Source: Diphasiastrum complanatum (lineage: Eukaryota > Streptophyta > Lycopodiopsida > Lycopodiales > Lycopodiaceae). From it: 64,000 nucleotides of DNA. This document shows positions 1-11,778 of this stretch, piece by piece. Below the pieces are notes generated by a model, which was not told the DNA's origin, ran no database searches, and worked only from the letters and a program-made list of their open reading frames with translations. The position numbers and the translations under genes were made by a program. The stretch is taken from NCBI GenBank assembly GCA_029204225.1, contig CM055107.1, forward strand, positions 28,915,410 through 28,979,409. Reading direction: 5' to 3'. Within the stretch, counting starts at the first letter, position 1; each line of letters starts with the position of its first letter.

Positions 1-286
1 GTTTCATAAACATGAGCATGTATTCTTGCACCTCACCCTTGGTACACAATGCTTTGCTCAGAGTCAACCAGCTCAAAAGAGAAGCTTGCAACTTTTTTTA
101 TGAACCCTTCCAAATCCTTGGGCAATTTAGTTACTTATTGCTTGAAGATACCACCAACCATTAAAGCTACCGATAACATTCATGCGAACTTGCTATGCAT
201 TGATATTGAGCCAGGGCCCAAAGGCCCCTCAAGATATCGATCTTCCTGTTGATTCAAAACTATTTTCATTCTTCACCTCCAAACTT
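1..286. other. No recognised gene
   Basis: A 67-codon open frame on the plus strand (49-252) has no recognisable motif and nothing around it suggests a gene. The stretch borders a copia fragment that begins at about 287. Confidence 0.4.
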
Positions 287-692
287 TAGATTTACATGCT
301 TCTTCAAAAGATAATGGTTCTTCAAGCAATGTAGCTAAAAAGGAGTAAGAGGTAGAAGATGTAGAGCCTTCCTTTTGCTTTCCCTTGTCCACATAGGTAA
401 GCCTTGAGGGCTCGACCTTGCTCCTTGATGATCTTCTCGGCCCCTTTTGACTCGGATCCAAATCTCCATCCTCGGGTTTGTCATGATCCTCCTCGGGTTT
501 GTCAAGATCCTCCTCGGATTTGTCAAGATCTTCAATGCACAATGGGTTAGATCCATTTGACAAGCTCAAATTGTGACTCATCAAAAAGTACATCCTTGCT
601 TACCTTTACTTTCTTGGATGTAGGATCATATATCCTATATCCCTTGCTATTTTCTCCATAGCCAACAAAGATTCCTTTGAAGGAGGTAGCAT
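287..692 (-). pseudogene. Copia pol fragment (integrase-RT linker)
   Basis: This stretch matches 8650-9073 almost base for base. It covers the charged linker between integrase and reverse transcriptase of the same copia family (repeats of DKPEED, then DPSQKGPR and SYSFLATLLEEP). Relative to the longer copy it lacks a few bases near 565 (GACAAGCTCAAATTG against GACAAGCTCTTAGCAAATTG), which breaks the frame. Homology stops abruptly on both sides, with no LTR. It is a dead piece of a recently active family, in the same orientation as the longer copy 8 kb away. Confidence 0.85.
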
Positions 693-2540
693 CTAAACTT
701 CAAGGCCGAGTTCTATACAACTGCAATAGGTGAAGAGTCTAGCATTCGGTTCAATGGGATCATAAACCTTTGGCAGGCTTAGTGCTTTTATCACACCCCT
801 TTACCCATGGATTAGGCACACGCACTTGCTGACAACTGCTATTGTTGCCCCCAAGATAGCTAGTATCTACCCTTCAATTTACAGACATATCAGTTGATTG
901 CACCTGACCTCTGCACTTTTCTTTATTCTCTGCAATGTTGTTTACTACCCATATAGGGGCCAACGTTTTCTCAATAGAAGACTGTCATGGACACACCGTA
1001 CTTCTGGGTCTTATGGGCAGAGCACCCACTATACTTGACAGGAACAGTGGCTATGTATTTCATAGGGTGTGATCACTTTTTAGATGCTATGTTTATTCTC
1101 GGAGCAGAAATTAAGAAAGGGTGCTCTATTTCTGGAGGGTTGCCCTTCTTTTGCACTTCGTTTTCAAATTAGGTATATTGGCCCTGATTGCAGTCATAGT
1201 TAACAGCAAATATTTGAAACGTTGGAGTTTCAAAAACATTTCAAATATGTTTTTTAAATTTTTTAAAAAGATTCTTTTTGGTTTTGAGCCATATACATGA
1301 TAGTATAGGAGGTAGGGCCTAAATATATATATAAACTTTATGAATAAGCCTCATTGACCCACTTTTGGACCCTTTTACTTGAGTATAGGACATTCTACTC
1401 CATCCTGAACGCACAAAGCTAGCAGTTTCTACTGTTGCCATAGAGTAAGACATTCATATGATAGCTTATAACTTGGTTTATGTTGTAGAAGACTCGTCAT
1501 TCTTCGTTGTAGGGGATCAGGTATTGATTGAATTTGATATTCTTGCATTATCCTTACCAAATGCTACAGTTCAATTTGTTAGTTCCTCAGGGTAGGTACA
1601 AGTTACATGCACAAACTGCATTTGTAGTACGTACAAAGACACGTGCTCGGACTCTCACTTCTCCGGAAGGTGAACGGCAGACAAAGTCATGATGAAGATT
1701 AGCACCAAATAGCAAACCCAATCAGATGAAGTCCTTTCCTTGTACAGAAAAAATGGAAATTCTTCATGACAGTCTGTTACTTCCTCATAAAGAAGTAAGG
1801 AAGCTCTATCAGACTGATCATTGCAGCTAACACATGCACATTCCATTACTTGAATCAGAAATTTAAATAAACTCTATCAGACTATGATCATTGCAGCTAA
1901 CAGGTGAATGTCAGAAATTTGGCACAACTTTGCACTGTAATCTAGAAAATTAACTACTAGATTCATATAATGCAATTATTTGAAAGAAATACCCACATAT
2001 TAACGGTGACAATTCAGATTGCCAAGTAGACTTCGTAAAGCGTCCAAATGTAGAATTCAACAAGACTTGCTCAAAAGGATTGCAAGTGACATGGAACCAT
2101 TACTATAAGCGCATTCTGATAATCTAGCTCTTCTTACACATTTCTCACATAAAAACTCTTGTTCCATAAAATGGCATTCTTCTCATCTCCTACCATGCAC
2201 CGTTTTCTAGAATATCATCCTGCATCATCCTGCACCTCATAATTTATTTACCTTCGGTGGATTTAACAAGTCATTGATGGTTAATTAAGCTCATGATCGA
2301 TTCAATTCCTGCTTCTCAGTACTGTAAAACACAGTTCACTCCATGTTTCCAAGCAATGCTGAAAACATTATTACAGCAAAAATCTTGTTCGGTGATTTGT
2401 AGAAACGTAGTGTGTTCTAACATGCTTGCTTTGAAAAATTAAATGAAATTGTGGCAGAAGCATTCCAAGGGGATTGATGACTCAAAGATTGGAAAATACA
2501 GGTCTCACATTTATGATTGCAAAGAAAAAAAACAGCAAAG
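693..2540. other. Intergenic, possibly intronic; no supported gene
   Basis: AT-rich sequence without a convincing coding frame. A short direct duplication is visible: CTCTATCAGACT..GATCATTGCAGCTAAC occurs at about 1803-1830 and again at 1871-1901. If the exon at 2547-3023 is real, this is the side where its intron and later exons would lie, but I could not identify any of them. Confidence 0.4.
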
Positions 2541-2546
2541 ACTTAC

Positions 2547-3023
2547 TTGTCCATCTGAAAATCCGTCCTCCTCATCTGAAAATTGCTCAGCTGAGTAGGA
2601 AAGCTCCTGATAATGTTGTGTGGATGCAGATGACTCACTCCAATTGTTAGGAAACACATTGAGGGGTAAATTCCCCAAAGTTCGCCGACGCCCGAACAAA
2701 TTTCCGTTCTTGGGTCGGCGCCGAGCTAGCAAGCGCGACTCGCCCCGCAATCTGGGAAACCCCTCAGTGTAAGAAGCTTGTGTGGCTGCCGGCCAATAGC
2801 TTTCAAATGCCCTCATAAAGAGCCTCCTGTGCCTAAACTTAAAGGCAGCCTCTCCATCAGAGGCCACCTCTGCCCCCCCCAAACCCTTCTCAGAGATTGC
2901 ACTCAACAACTGGTGCTCCTGTGCGTGTAGCGCATCGTCTCTCAGCAGATGCTGGGAGGCAGGGAAGCTGTCTAGCCTCCTCAGAAGCCGACGGTGAGTG
3001 TGGAACCGGAAAAGCTTCAGCAT
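2547..3023 (-). CDS. First exon of unidentified protein, probable organelle presequence
   Basis: The open frame runs 159 codons from an ATG at 3023 to a consensus donor (GGACAA|GTAAGT) whose intron begins at 2546; reading on meets a stop within a dozen codons. The start MLKLFRFHTHRRLLRRL is rich in Arg and lacks acidic residues, as in mitochondrial or plastid presequences. The later part is again basic (RLLARRRPKNGNLFGRRR), then acidic and Ser-rich (AEQFSDEEDGFSDGQ). An upstream in-frame ATG at 3233 would add 70 residues of low-complexity sequence; I prefer 3023 because the extension looks like translated leader. The surrounding 2640-3320 is far richer in GC and CpG than its neighbours, as at the 5' end of an expressed gene. 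I do not recognise the family, and downstream exons were not found. Organelle targeting is an inference. Confidence 0.45.
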
Positions 3024-3355
3024 TGGAAACCCTAGTCTGGGAGGGGGTGTTTTCTGCCCCCTGTGGTGGTGGTGGCACCAGCAGGGAGGTTTAATCCAAA
3101 TGGGTTGCCAGCATGCAGTGGCGATTTCCAACATGGGCAGTAGGGGGCTTGCCTCATCCACCCACCCTTGCCTCCTTCGTTGCTTGCCTCGTGGCTGGCT
3201 GGCTTGCTTCCTTGCTTCCAAAAGACAAGGCAACCTGGAGCGAAAAGGAAGAGCTCAAAGAAGAAGGGGCAGAGCTTGATGGGGCGAAACAACACAAACC
3301 CACATCAAAATCTGCATCTGCTATGGCTGCCCACCTTCACATTCAACGATCCCAT

Positions 3356-3408
3356 CCAATCTCTCACTCTCTATCTCTCTCGCTGTGGCTCTCTCCCTCT
3401 TTTGCACT
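3356..3408 (-). promoter_or_regulatory. GA-rich leader/promoter tract
   Basis: Read on the minus strand this is a GAGA-type purine tract about 330 bases upstream of the proposed ATG at 3023. Such tracts are common in plant core promoters and 5' leaders. No clear TATA box was found, so the assignment rests on position only. Confidence 0.25.
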
Positions 3409-3559
3409 GTTTCTTCCTGCTTTTTTTTTCCTCGTGTCTGAACCTGTGGAAGTGATAATAGTATCATTATGTGCTTCCACGGTTTTTCCCCCACCCCACT
3501 CTATTAGCCACAAAAATGAGGCGGCTTATTGTCCAATCAAAAACCTAAAAAGGATATGA

Positions 3560-5422
3560 GTCCATGGGTGGGGTGTATGGGGAGTTCTTGACTACCAGAG
3601 GAAAGATACACATCTAAGGAGCTTAGCTTCGAGAATGGCATTGCCAAGTTTTATATAATGTATATAACGACCACTGGTTGCCTAACATATATGCAAAAAA
3701 AAAAGGAGGATATGACAATGTTTTGAGTTATTCTCAAAAAAACTTGCACTTTATAAAATTTTTCAGTTTTTTTCAAACTTTTACTCATAAAAAGGTTAAT
3801 ATGCTTGTATAAAAAATTGTCCAAAAATTTTATGTTATCGAATATTCCTATATTTTGCCGACTTTTCCGAGCACTAAGATATGACGTACTTTCAGGGCTT
3901 CCTTGACTTAGGGCATCTTTCCATGTCACTTATTTTACCCTAGATCTGCGTCACCATCCCTATAGTTATTCTCACTAGGACCTACAAAATTTAATTTTCT
4001 AAAACCACATTCTTCACTTTCCATGTGTGAACGAGCCACGTGGGAAGGTGCTCTTAGGTGGAAAGGTTGTGGGACAAAACTCTCTTTTCATTGCAAAGCA
4101 CAATGTACAAAAGGATGAAATGCACGCTTGGCATTATGTGGATTTTAGATGTGAGTATAAGAATGATGTGATGTTATTCTGAGGCTATTGTGCACCTCAT
4201 AGCTATCCATGCACGTGAAAGATTTTGGCTCTGTATTCCTTGCTAGTTTAGATTTTTCCTCATAAATGAATGTCATAAACATTCCGCCGTCAACATCAGT
4301 CTCGTCTCTCTTGGCCAAGGGCCAGCATTCTGTCAACCTGCATTCTTTCGTTGCTCCAGGAGGTTGTCGGTTGCCTATCATTGATCAGTAGACCAATTCT
4401 GCTCTGAAGTTGTAGCATTCTTTCGTTGCTCAAGGAGGCTAGTAAATTGGCTATCTATCGTTGATCTGTAGACCAATTCTACTCTGAAGTTGTAGTTTGA
4501 AGTTTGAATACTTGTAAGGTTGTTGCATTCCTCTAACGATGCTAAAATGATGCTAAGAGGCAAACAGGAATCAGTTAGCTAGCATTCTTTCGTTGCTCAA
4601 GGAGGCTACTACTACCATCATAGCTGGGACAAAGGGTGTAGCTTTCAAAGCAAAATAAGGTTAGATTTGTAGTATTTTCATGATCTTTTAGTTAGTGTGA
4701 GCATTTTCAGGATACTGTTATCAAGCAACGAGCTTTCCGTTTGTGAATTTAGCAAAGTTTTTGATTGCATTTGCATTTTCGTATCTGGCAATTTCGACAT
4801 GTCAGCAAGTTGGGTATGTTTTGAAGAAAGAAATTTGAATGTTTGTTACTATACCTCTATTGTTGCTTTTGTCTTGTCTACGAATGTCAGGAGCTGTCAC
4901 AACAGCTCTAGCTTGTTCCAAAACTAGAAATGAAGTCTAGTTTGTGAATAGGCTATTGGATATCACCTTCAAGCAATCAGGCTTCCAAATCAAGTTATTA
5001 TTTATGATGTATAAGGTTGTTATTTTATGACCATGTTTAAAGGATTTTAGAGGAAGCCGCAATTTTAATCAGAACAATATATGCTCTGAAAAAATGATGG
5101 AAGTCAAAGTTTGGATGTTTGTTATTTTGATCTAATTGCCATTGTGAGAGATATAGATTCTTTCAAGTTGAGAATTCAGAGATCATCATATTGTGTAGTC
5201 AGAGCTATCCAATTTATCTTTTCCATCCTAAAAAATGACAACGTTATTGTATATGAATAAATATGTACCACGGGTTTTTGATGGATTTGGAGGTCACTTC
5301 ATTGTGCCATGCAAGGCATGCAAATATAGTAATGGACACATGCATGTAGTTTTGTAATTGTCTAGTTGAGAAATTGACATTTGGAGAAAGTAGGTAGAAG
5401 TTAGGTGTTTCTGCATGCAAGC
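3560..5422. other. Intergenic, no gene
   Basis: AT-rich sequence with only short chance frames. It contains the local tandem repeat at 4340-4611, listed separately, and nothing else recognisable. Confidence 0.45.
4340..4611. repeat. Short tandem repeat, unit about 76-80 bp
   Basis: The motif GCATTCTTTCGTTGCTC(A/C)AGGAGG occurs at about 4340, 4415 and 4583. Between the first two copies the intervening sequence (TTGATC.GTAGACCAATTCT, then CTCTGAAGTTGTAG) is also repeated, giving two near-complete units and one partial one. Confidence 0.7.
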
Positions 5423-7814
5423 TGTTAGGTGTCAATATGATAGTAGTTTACACTTGAATAGGTGTAGGGAATGCATTGAATGCTAGTAGTACCACAAATT
5501 TTGGCTCTTCTATATTTGTACATATGCTTCTCATTCATTTCTAATGATGAATCAAGCTTTTGTAAGGTCATAATGTCAAAATTGGATCTCATTCTATTTT
5601 GCTTGTAATTGTATTCTCTCTCTGACTCGAGATTAGTGTCTTCTTCATACATTATTATACTTGTGTACTTTCCCTATTTGTGAGGAATTAATGTAGCTTT
5701 GATCTGTAGCATTCTAGATTGTGCTCTAGCCTCAAATCTGTATGTAGATTGCAGTATTACTCTGCAGGTGATCTGTGTGCCACCACAAAGCATGGTAAAG
5801 GTCATTCACACTGTTCTTGTGGTTCCCCACACATGTGAAGTTGCTGGATTTTCAACATGGTATCAGAGCCATACCATGCTTTAAATGCTACTAACATCAG
5901 GTGTTTGAAGAATTTTGTGAAAATTCAAGCTAGGAAGTTGTTTAGCACTTTTCTGCTATCTATTCTTGAACAGTTTCTGGATGAATGAGGTTAGAACTAA
6001 TATTTTCAAGTCTGAATACAAGTTGTACAGAATTCTGACTTTTCATACGTGTGAAAATTAGAGCACTTCATTTCATTCTATTTCCTTGATATTAGATCCA
6101 AAGGTAGTGACATTATAGCTTGCTAGAAAGCTAGAAGAGTCTACTTTCCATTGCAATCAGTTCCAAATCAATCTGATGACCCTATTAGGAGTTATAAGCT
6201 CTTAAAGGAGGGTAGAGAGTGACCCAAAACCCGAGTGGACACTTTTTGGTTTGATCATTTTGATTGTATGTTTCATCATTCACAGTTTGTGTAGTCAATC
6301 AAAGGAAGAATTGGATAAGTCAAGATTATGTTGTCATAGTCACATCATTTCACACAAAGGGTTGTGTTTGAGTTGCATGTGTGTTTCTAGAGTGTTTTTC
6401 ATTCATTTGAAACTCGTGGAAAATTTTGACATCAGAATTGTAAGTGCTACATCAGTAGATAGAGGCTAGATCCAAATTCAAAGTGATTTATTTTCTGTTG
6501 TGAGCAAGAATCACATAATTGTTGCAAGTTTTTGCATAGGATTTGGTAGTATACCCAATTGTTTTGGTCCCTATTGTAAAAGAGAAGCAACACATTCAAA
6601 TTCTATTTCTTGTGTATATCAATCCAACAAACTCAAGATCTAGAGAAAGGTTTGAGTCATTTAACACATTACTTTAATCAATTTGATTATTTTTTAATCA
6701 ATAGTGTTGTCTTTGAGCATTCCACATGTGCCAAAAGAAGAAAGAACCAGAATTTGTCTATACTCCAATTCACTTTGAGAGGTTGATCTAGTTTGCATTG
6801 TATTGGTGGAATATTTGAGACCTATCTCAAATTCAGTTGCAAGATTTCACATAGGATTTGATAGTACACCTTTTGAAAATTCCTATAGTGAGAAGAGTAG
6901 CAACATTTAGTTTATCAAGAACAAGCTCAAACATATTGCTGTCCATTTACAAGAAGTCTTCACATTCATGGCATCTATAATCTGCTTAGTTGAGATTTGC
7001 TTATCTCAAAGATCAAGTAAGACTATTCTAGTTTTGAATGAAGTCTTTAATTTGAAATCAATTCTTGTCATTGATGACTTGATTATGTTTCCAAACGTAG
7101 TTTGAAAAAAGGAGTTTTTCCATGTTTTGAGTCATATTGTGAACTTTTTTTGAGAGTAAGTGAAACATCCAATGCGGACACTTACATCCTTAAGAAATTA
7201 TTTAGCCTCAATTTGATCAAGTTACAGTATGATTTCAAGATTAGATTCATTTTGGATAGAGTTCATAGAGTTTGGACTAATAAAGCTAGTGTGCTTAATC
7301 TTGATTATTGCTCGAGGTATAATCTTGATCTATATGGTCTTTGTGATCATGATGAGGCATGGAAGCCTCGGATTTTTCAGATTCTTATGCAGCCATCTTC
7401 ATGCATGTGGAATTCTCAAGTCCAAGATCAGGATCAAGCATGGAGGAGGCATATCGACATAGTGGCAGATTGGTGGAATATTTTTCAAAGGCATTATCAA
7501 AGAGATCTTATCGAGGATTTGGTAAGCGTGCTGCTATGCTATGATGGATTATTTAGATCTTCACTTCAAATACAAAACAAAGAATCCATACACAAAGGAT
7601 CTTCATCAACATCAGATATATATATTTTAAGGAGGAGTGTGAAGAATTGTAAAACATATATATCTTACATATGTTGATTTTGGGGGTTCTACCCATGTAA
7701 ATTGATTGTACATATCCAAGGTGTGTGAATTGAGCACATATCCTTGTAGAATAGGGCGAGTTTGACTTAGTTAGATCAAGTTCCAATGACATGCATAAAG
7801 TCTATGAACCTTCA
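5423..7814 (+). mobile_element. LTR retroelement remnant without gag or pol
   Basis: A candidate 5' LTR (about 5423-5857, TGTTAG..TTCAACA, short inverted TGTT/AACA ends) is followed directly by a copia-type primer-binding site. The interior (about 1.76 kb) has no gag, protease, integrase or RT motif. It ends in a purine tract AAGGAGGAG at 7629-7637 followed by TGTGAAGAATTG, as at the start of a 3' LTR. The two candidate LTR starts are not clearly alike, so the 5' boundary or the pairing may be wrong. A 191-codon frame at 7102-7677 runs across the purine tract and is probably not a gene. PBS and purine tract in the right order with an empty interior fit a non-autonomous (LARD-like) element. 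The right end is cut by a minus-strand copia. Confidence 0.45.
5858..5870 (+). promoter_or_regulatory. Retroelement primer-binding site
   Basis: TGGTATCAGAGCC is the standard plant copia primer-binding site, complementary to the 3' end of initiator methionine tRNA. It sits immediately after a CA that ends the candidate LTR. Confidence 0.75.
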
Positions 7815-9796
7815 CCAAGCAAGAATCTGGAACTGGAAACGACCTGCTTCATCAATTCATTAGTTGCTTTCACAACATGCTCCATAGGGGTGTCAATCCC
7901 CTTACAATCTTTCATACCAAATCTTTCAAGAATGGAAGTAGCATACTTAGATTGACTTATGAAAGTACAATTGCTACTTCTAGACACTTCTATCCCAAGT
8001 ATAAACTTTAGGAAGCCTAGATCTACCATCTTGAACTCACTAGATAAGTCAACTTTTACTTTGCCTATGCCATCATCATCATTTCATGTCATAATGATGT
8101 CATCAACATAAAGAACCAAAATGATGATCTTTCCTTCATTACATTTGAAATATAAAGAAGGTTCATAAGCACTTAGTACAAAGCCAAGGGAATAGAGAAA
8201 ATCATGCAACCTAGAGTACCAAGCTCTAGGTGCTTGCTTCAAGCCATATAGGCTCTTCCTTAAGTAGCACACCTTTTGCTCCTCACCAACCTTGATGAAG
8301 CCCTCGGGTTGCATCATGTAGATTTCCTCTTCTAAGAAGCCATTCAAGAAGGCATTTGTCACATCCATTTGGTAGAGATCCCATTTGAACAAAGTAGCAA
8401 TGCAAATGATTAATCTAATAGTTACAAGATTAGCTATAGGTGCAAATGTTTCTTCATAATCCAATCCTTTTATTTGAAGAGATCCCTTAGCAACAAGCCT
8501 AGCTTTGTACTTACTAATAGATCCATCTTGATTGTACTTAGTTCTATAAATCCACTTACATGCAAGTGGTTTCTTTCCTCTTGGAAGATTTACACGATTC
8601 CAAGTATGATTCTCTTCTAATGCATCATACTCTACTTGCATTGCATCTCTCCAAACTTTAGATTTATATGCTTCTTCAAAAGATGATGGTTCTTCAAGCA
8701 ATGTAGCTAAAAAAGAGTAAGAGGTAGAAGATGTAGAGTCTTCCTTTTGCTTTCCCTTGTCCACATAGGTAAGCCTTGAGGGCTCGGCCTTGCTCCTTGA
8801 TGATTTTCTCGGCCCCTTTTGACTCGGATCCAAATCTCCATCCTTGGGTTTGTCATGATTCTCCTCGGGTTTGTCAAGATCCTCCTCGGATTTGTCAAGA
8901 TCTTCAATGCACAATGGGTTAGATCCATTTGACAAGCTCTTAGCAAATTGTGACTCATCAGAAAGTACATCCTTGCTTACCTTTACTTTCTTGGATGTAG
9001 GATCATATATCCTATATCCCTTGCTATTTTCTCCATAGCCAACAAAGATTCCTTTGAAGGAGGTAGCATCTTCTTTCCTTCTAGTCTCCAAAGGAATGTC
9101 TACATAACAAGTACATCCAAAGATCTTAAAATCTTTTACATTGGATTTCTTATCAAACAAGGCTTGATAAGGTGAGATCCCATCTATAGCACTACTAGGA
9201 AGTCTATTACACAAATAATTAGCACATGTTATGGCTTCTCCCCAAAATGAGATGGGAAGTGATGCATCAAGTCTCAAATACTTTGCACACTCACATAGAC
9301 TCCTATTTTTCCTCTCGGCCACCCCATTTTGTTGAGGGGTGTAGGAACAAGTGTATTGTAACTTAATACCAGTGATCTCACAAAAGTCTTTCATTTTATT
9401 GGAGGTGTACTCTCCTCCATTATCACATCTTAGTGCTTTGATAGAAGTACTAAGTTGTTTCTCTACTAGAGACTTGAACTTAATGAAAGCTTCATAAACA
9501 AGACTTTTCTTTGATAGTAACTCAATCCATGTGAATCTAGTACAATCATCTATAAAAGTTACATACATCAAGGCACCTCCATTACTTGCATGTGAAAAAC
9601 TATGTACATTAGAATGTATGAGATCCAAGGGAAAGAGAGATCTTGATTGAGATCTCTTGTAAGAAGACTTGTGTGACTTTGCAAGGCCACATGCCTCACA
9701 CATCTTTCCACACTTCTTGAAAGCTCTTGGTAGGCCGAGAGCTAGTTCCTTGCTTGCCATTGACTCCATAGATTGAAGATTAGGATGGCCAGATCC
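7815..9796 (-). pseudogene. Copia pol, 5'- and 3'-truncated
   Basis: Reading from 9796 downward, the frame starts inside the GAG-pre-integrase domain (GHPNLQSMESM, then C-x2-C in MCEACGLAK). It continues through integrase (GGEYTS and TPQQNGVAERKN with the second Asp and the Glu), the DKPEED linker, and RT (QMDVTNAFLNG, YGLKQAPRAWY, LYVDDIIMT). The first integrase Asp appears to be Asn (IHSNVHS where IHSDVxG is usual). A frameshift near 8080 moves the rest (MVDLGFLKFILGIEVSRS) into another frame, and homology ends at about 7830 before RNase H. Gag and most of the protease are missing; the adjacent gag lies on the opposite strand. Inactive. Confidence 0.9.
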
Positions 9797-10972
9797 TTAG
9801 TTGAAGTGAAATCTCTAAGAAAAGTGTAAAGCAATTTTTTTTGTGAGAGTGAAAGCTAGGAAGTTTTGGTAAGATCTTTGAGTATCATTCAAGCTTGTGT
9901 GCTAGTTTGATAGAGACAAGCCTATAGGCATTCTAGTCAAATTTAGGCCTTTTCATAGATATTTTAAAATTCAAAAATCTTTGTGATTTTAAAAAGCATT
10001 CATTCTAAAATGTCATCCATGGGTGGATATTTGATGGAATCAAGTGAGAGACTCACTTCCACAAATTATTCCATTTGGAAAGTGAGAATGGAATCACTCC
10101 TAGTGACCCATGATCTATATGACATAGTTCAAGGAGTAGAGGAAGAGCCTCAAACTCCCCAAGAACAAGCCAAATACAAGAAGAGAGCAAGATTAGCTCT
10201 ACATTGCATAAAGTTAAATGTATGCAATGACCTCTTGAAAGAGGTGTCTTCTTGTACCTCATCCAAAGAGGCTTGGGATTCATTAAAGAGCATTTATGAA
10301 TCCAACAATACTTCAAGAATCCTCATGCTAAGAAATCAAGTTTTCCAAAGCATGAAAGGAAGTGGAGAGAGTGGACAAGAGTATGTCCTTAGGATCAAAT
10401 CTCTTAACAAGGAGTTAAGTGCAATAGGAGAGAAGATCCAAGATCAAGAACTAGTACAAATAATCTTGAATGGTCTAGGTGATGAGTTCACCAACTTAGT
10501 CCAATCATTTACCATTCAAGACTCTCTTCCATCCATTGAAAAGTTGCACAATGTTCTTGTGGCCGAGGAGAGTAGGCTTCTACACCTCAAGACAAGAATG
10601 GATAGCATGTCACTTAATGGAGGAGAGGAGAAAGCTAACTTTACATCTAAAGGCAAGAAGAAGCAAAATCCTCTCAAGAAAAATCAAGGCAAGGAGGCTG
10701 AGATGAAGAATGGAGGATCTACCTCCAAAGACAAAGTGAAGAACAAGGCAAAACTAAAGTGTTTCTTTTGTGGAAAGAAAGGACACTTTGCCTCAGAATG
10801 CTACTTGAAGAAGAATCAACAAGCCAAAGGAGATCAAGGGAACATTGCTCAAGAGGAAGAAGAAGAGGATGGATTCAACACATCCTTAATGGTTGCATCT
10901 ACACCAACTTCAAGACAAGACACATGGTGGATAGATAGTGGGGAAAATAGTGATTGTACTTTACAATCATAG
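9797..10972 (+). pseudogene. Copia gag with leader and start of protease
   Basis: Protein-coding from 9983, possibly from the Met at 10010 (MSSMGGYLMESS). It shows the UBN2-type copia gag fold (LTSTNYSIWKVRMESLL, then EAWDSLKSIYE) and a CCHC zinc knuckle (CFFCGKKGHFASEC at about residue 260). Near the end is the protease active-site stretch TWWIDSG, after which sequence is foreign and stops. Bases 9797-9982 look like the untranslated leader. The frame itself is intact, so a gag protein could still be made, but the element ends at the protease. It faces away from the pol remnant on its left. Confidence 0.88.
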
Positions 10973-11778
10973 AGAGTTATTGGTTGCTTAATCAATGAAT
11001 CTATCAAGTTCTACACATTAGACCTTGATTTAGATTCACTACACTTGGATTTAAGCAAGAGCAATGGATCAACACATCATTTTTTAGTGAGAGCGGCCTC
11101 ACACGTGTGGAGTATTTTCCACAGTACGACCTGCGCCTGAAACAACAAGTACAATGATACTAGATAGCAATCATACATAAAAATCACAAGACAAATGACT
11201 AGAAACCTCACAAAAGTGTAGAGTGCAAAAGTCTCATCAATCTTCTTAGCAAAATGATGATCCTTTTATGGATCAAGTACATCCATGAGTCTAGTACAGT
11301 CCAGCAGGTCTTCACACATGTGGAGTGCCACATCACTTAGATCTATCCATTTGATCCATCTTTGATTCTTATCCAATAGTTGACCTTTTAGAATATGAAT
11401 AAAATCCAAATAGCTAGTCTCCTAGAATATAAGAATATTCCCTACAAAATAGGATCTAAGAAAAATGGTCAACTCTTATCTTCTAGTACTGTATACACAC
11501 GTGTGAACATCCACTTGCCATGTGGGAGCATTTACTCATGCACATGCAAGGAAAAGCTAATTTGTAGGCGACTAGTCAACTTGACTAAAAACTAGTCATT
11601 TCATGTTCACACTAACTAGAATGATATAAAATCAATTTGGATAGATACAAACATGAAAAGTACATCCTTTCACACGTGGGAACAGGCTTCACATGTGCGA
11701 AATTAGATCATCAACATATTCTAATGTTTGATCAATATTTACATGAACCAATGTCAAGTGAGAAGTGACAATTTTCAA
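10973..11778. other. Probable LTR-type non-coding sequence
   Basis: No coding frame. The palindrome CACACGTGTG or close variants recur at about 11100, 11311, 11498 and 11670, usually followed by GA. Repeated palindromes in a stretch lying between copia pieces would fit a U3 promoter region, but no LTR ends or second copy were found. Confidence 0.35.

Noticed and set aside
3032-3295. Minus-strand 87-codon frame upstream of the proposed first exon
   Set aside because: It overlaps the leader in another frame, with Cys/Pro-rich composition and no motif.
7102-7677. 191-codon open frame on the plus strand
   Set aside because: It runs through the retroelement purine tract and LTR start and has no motif.
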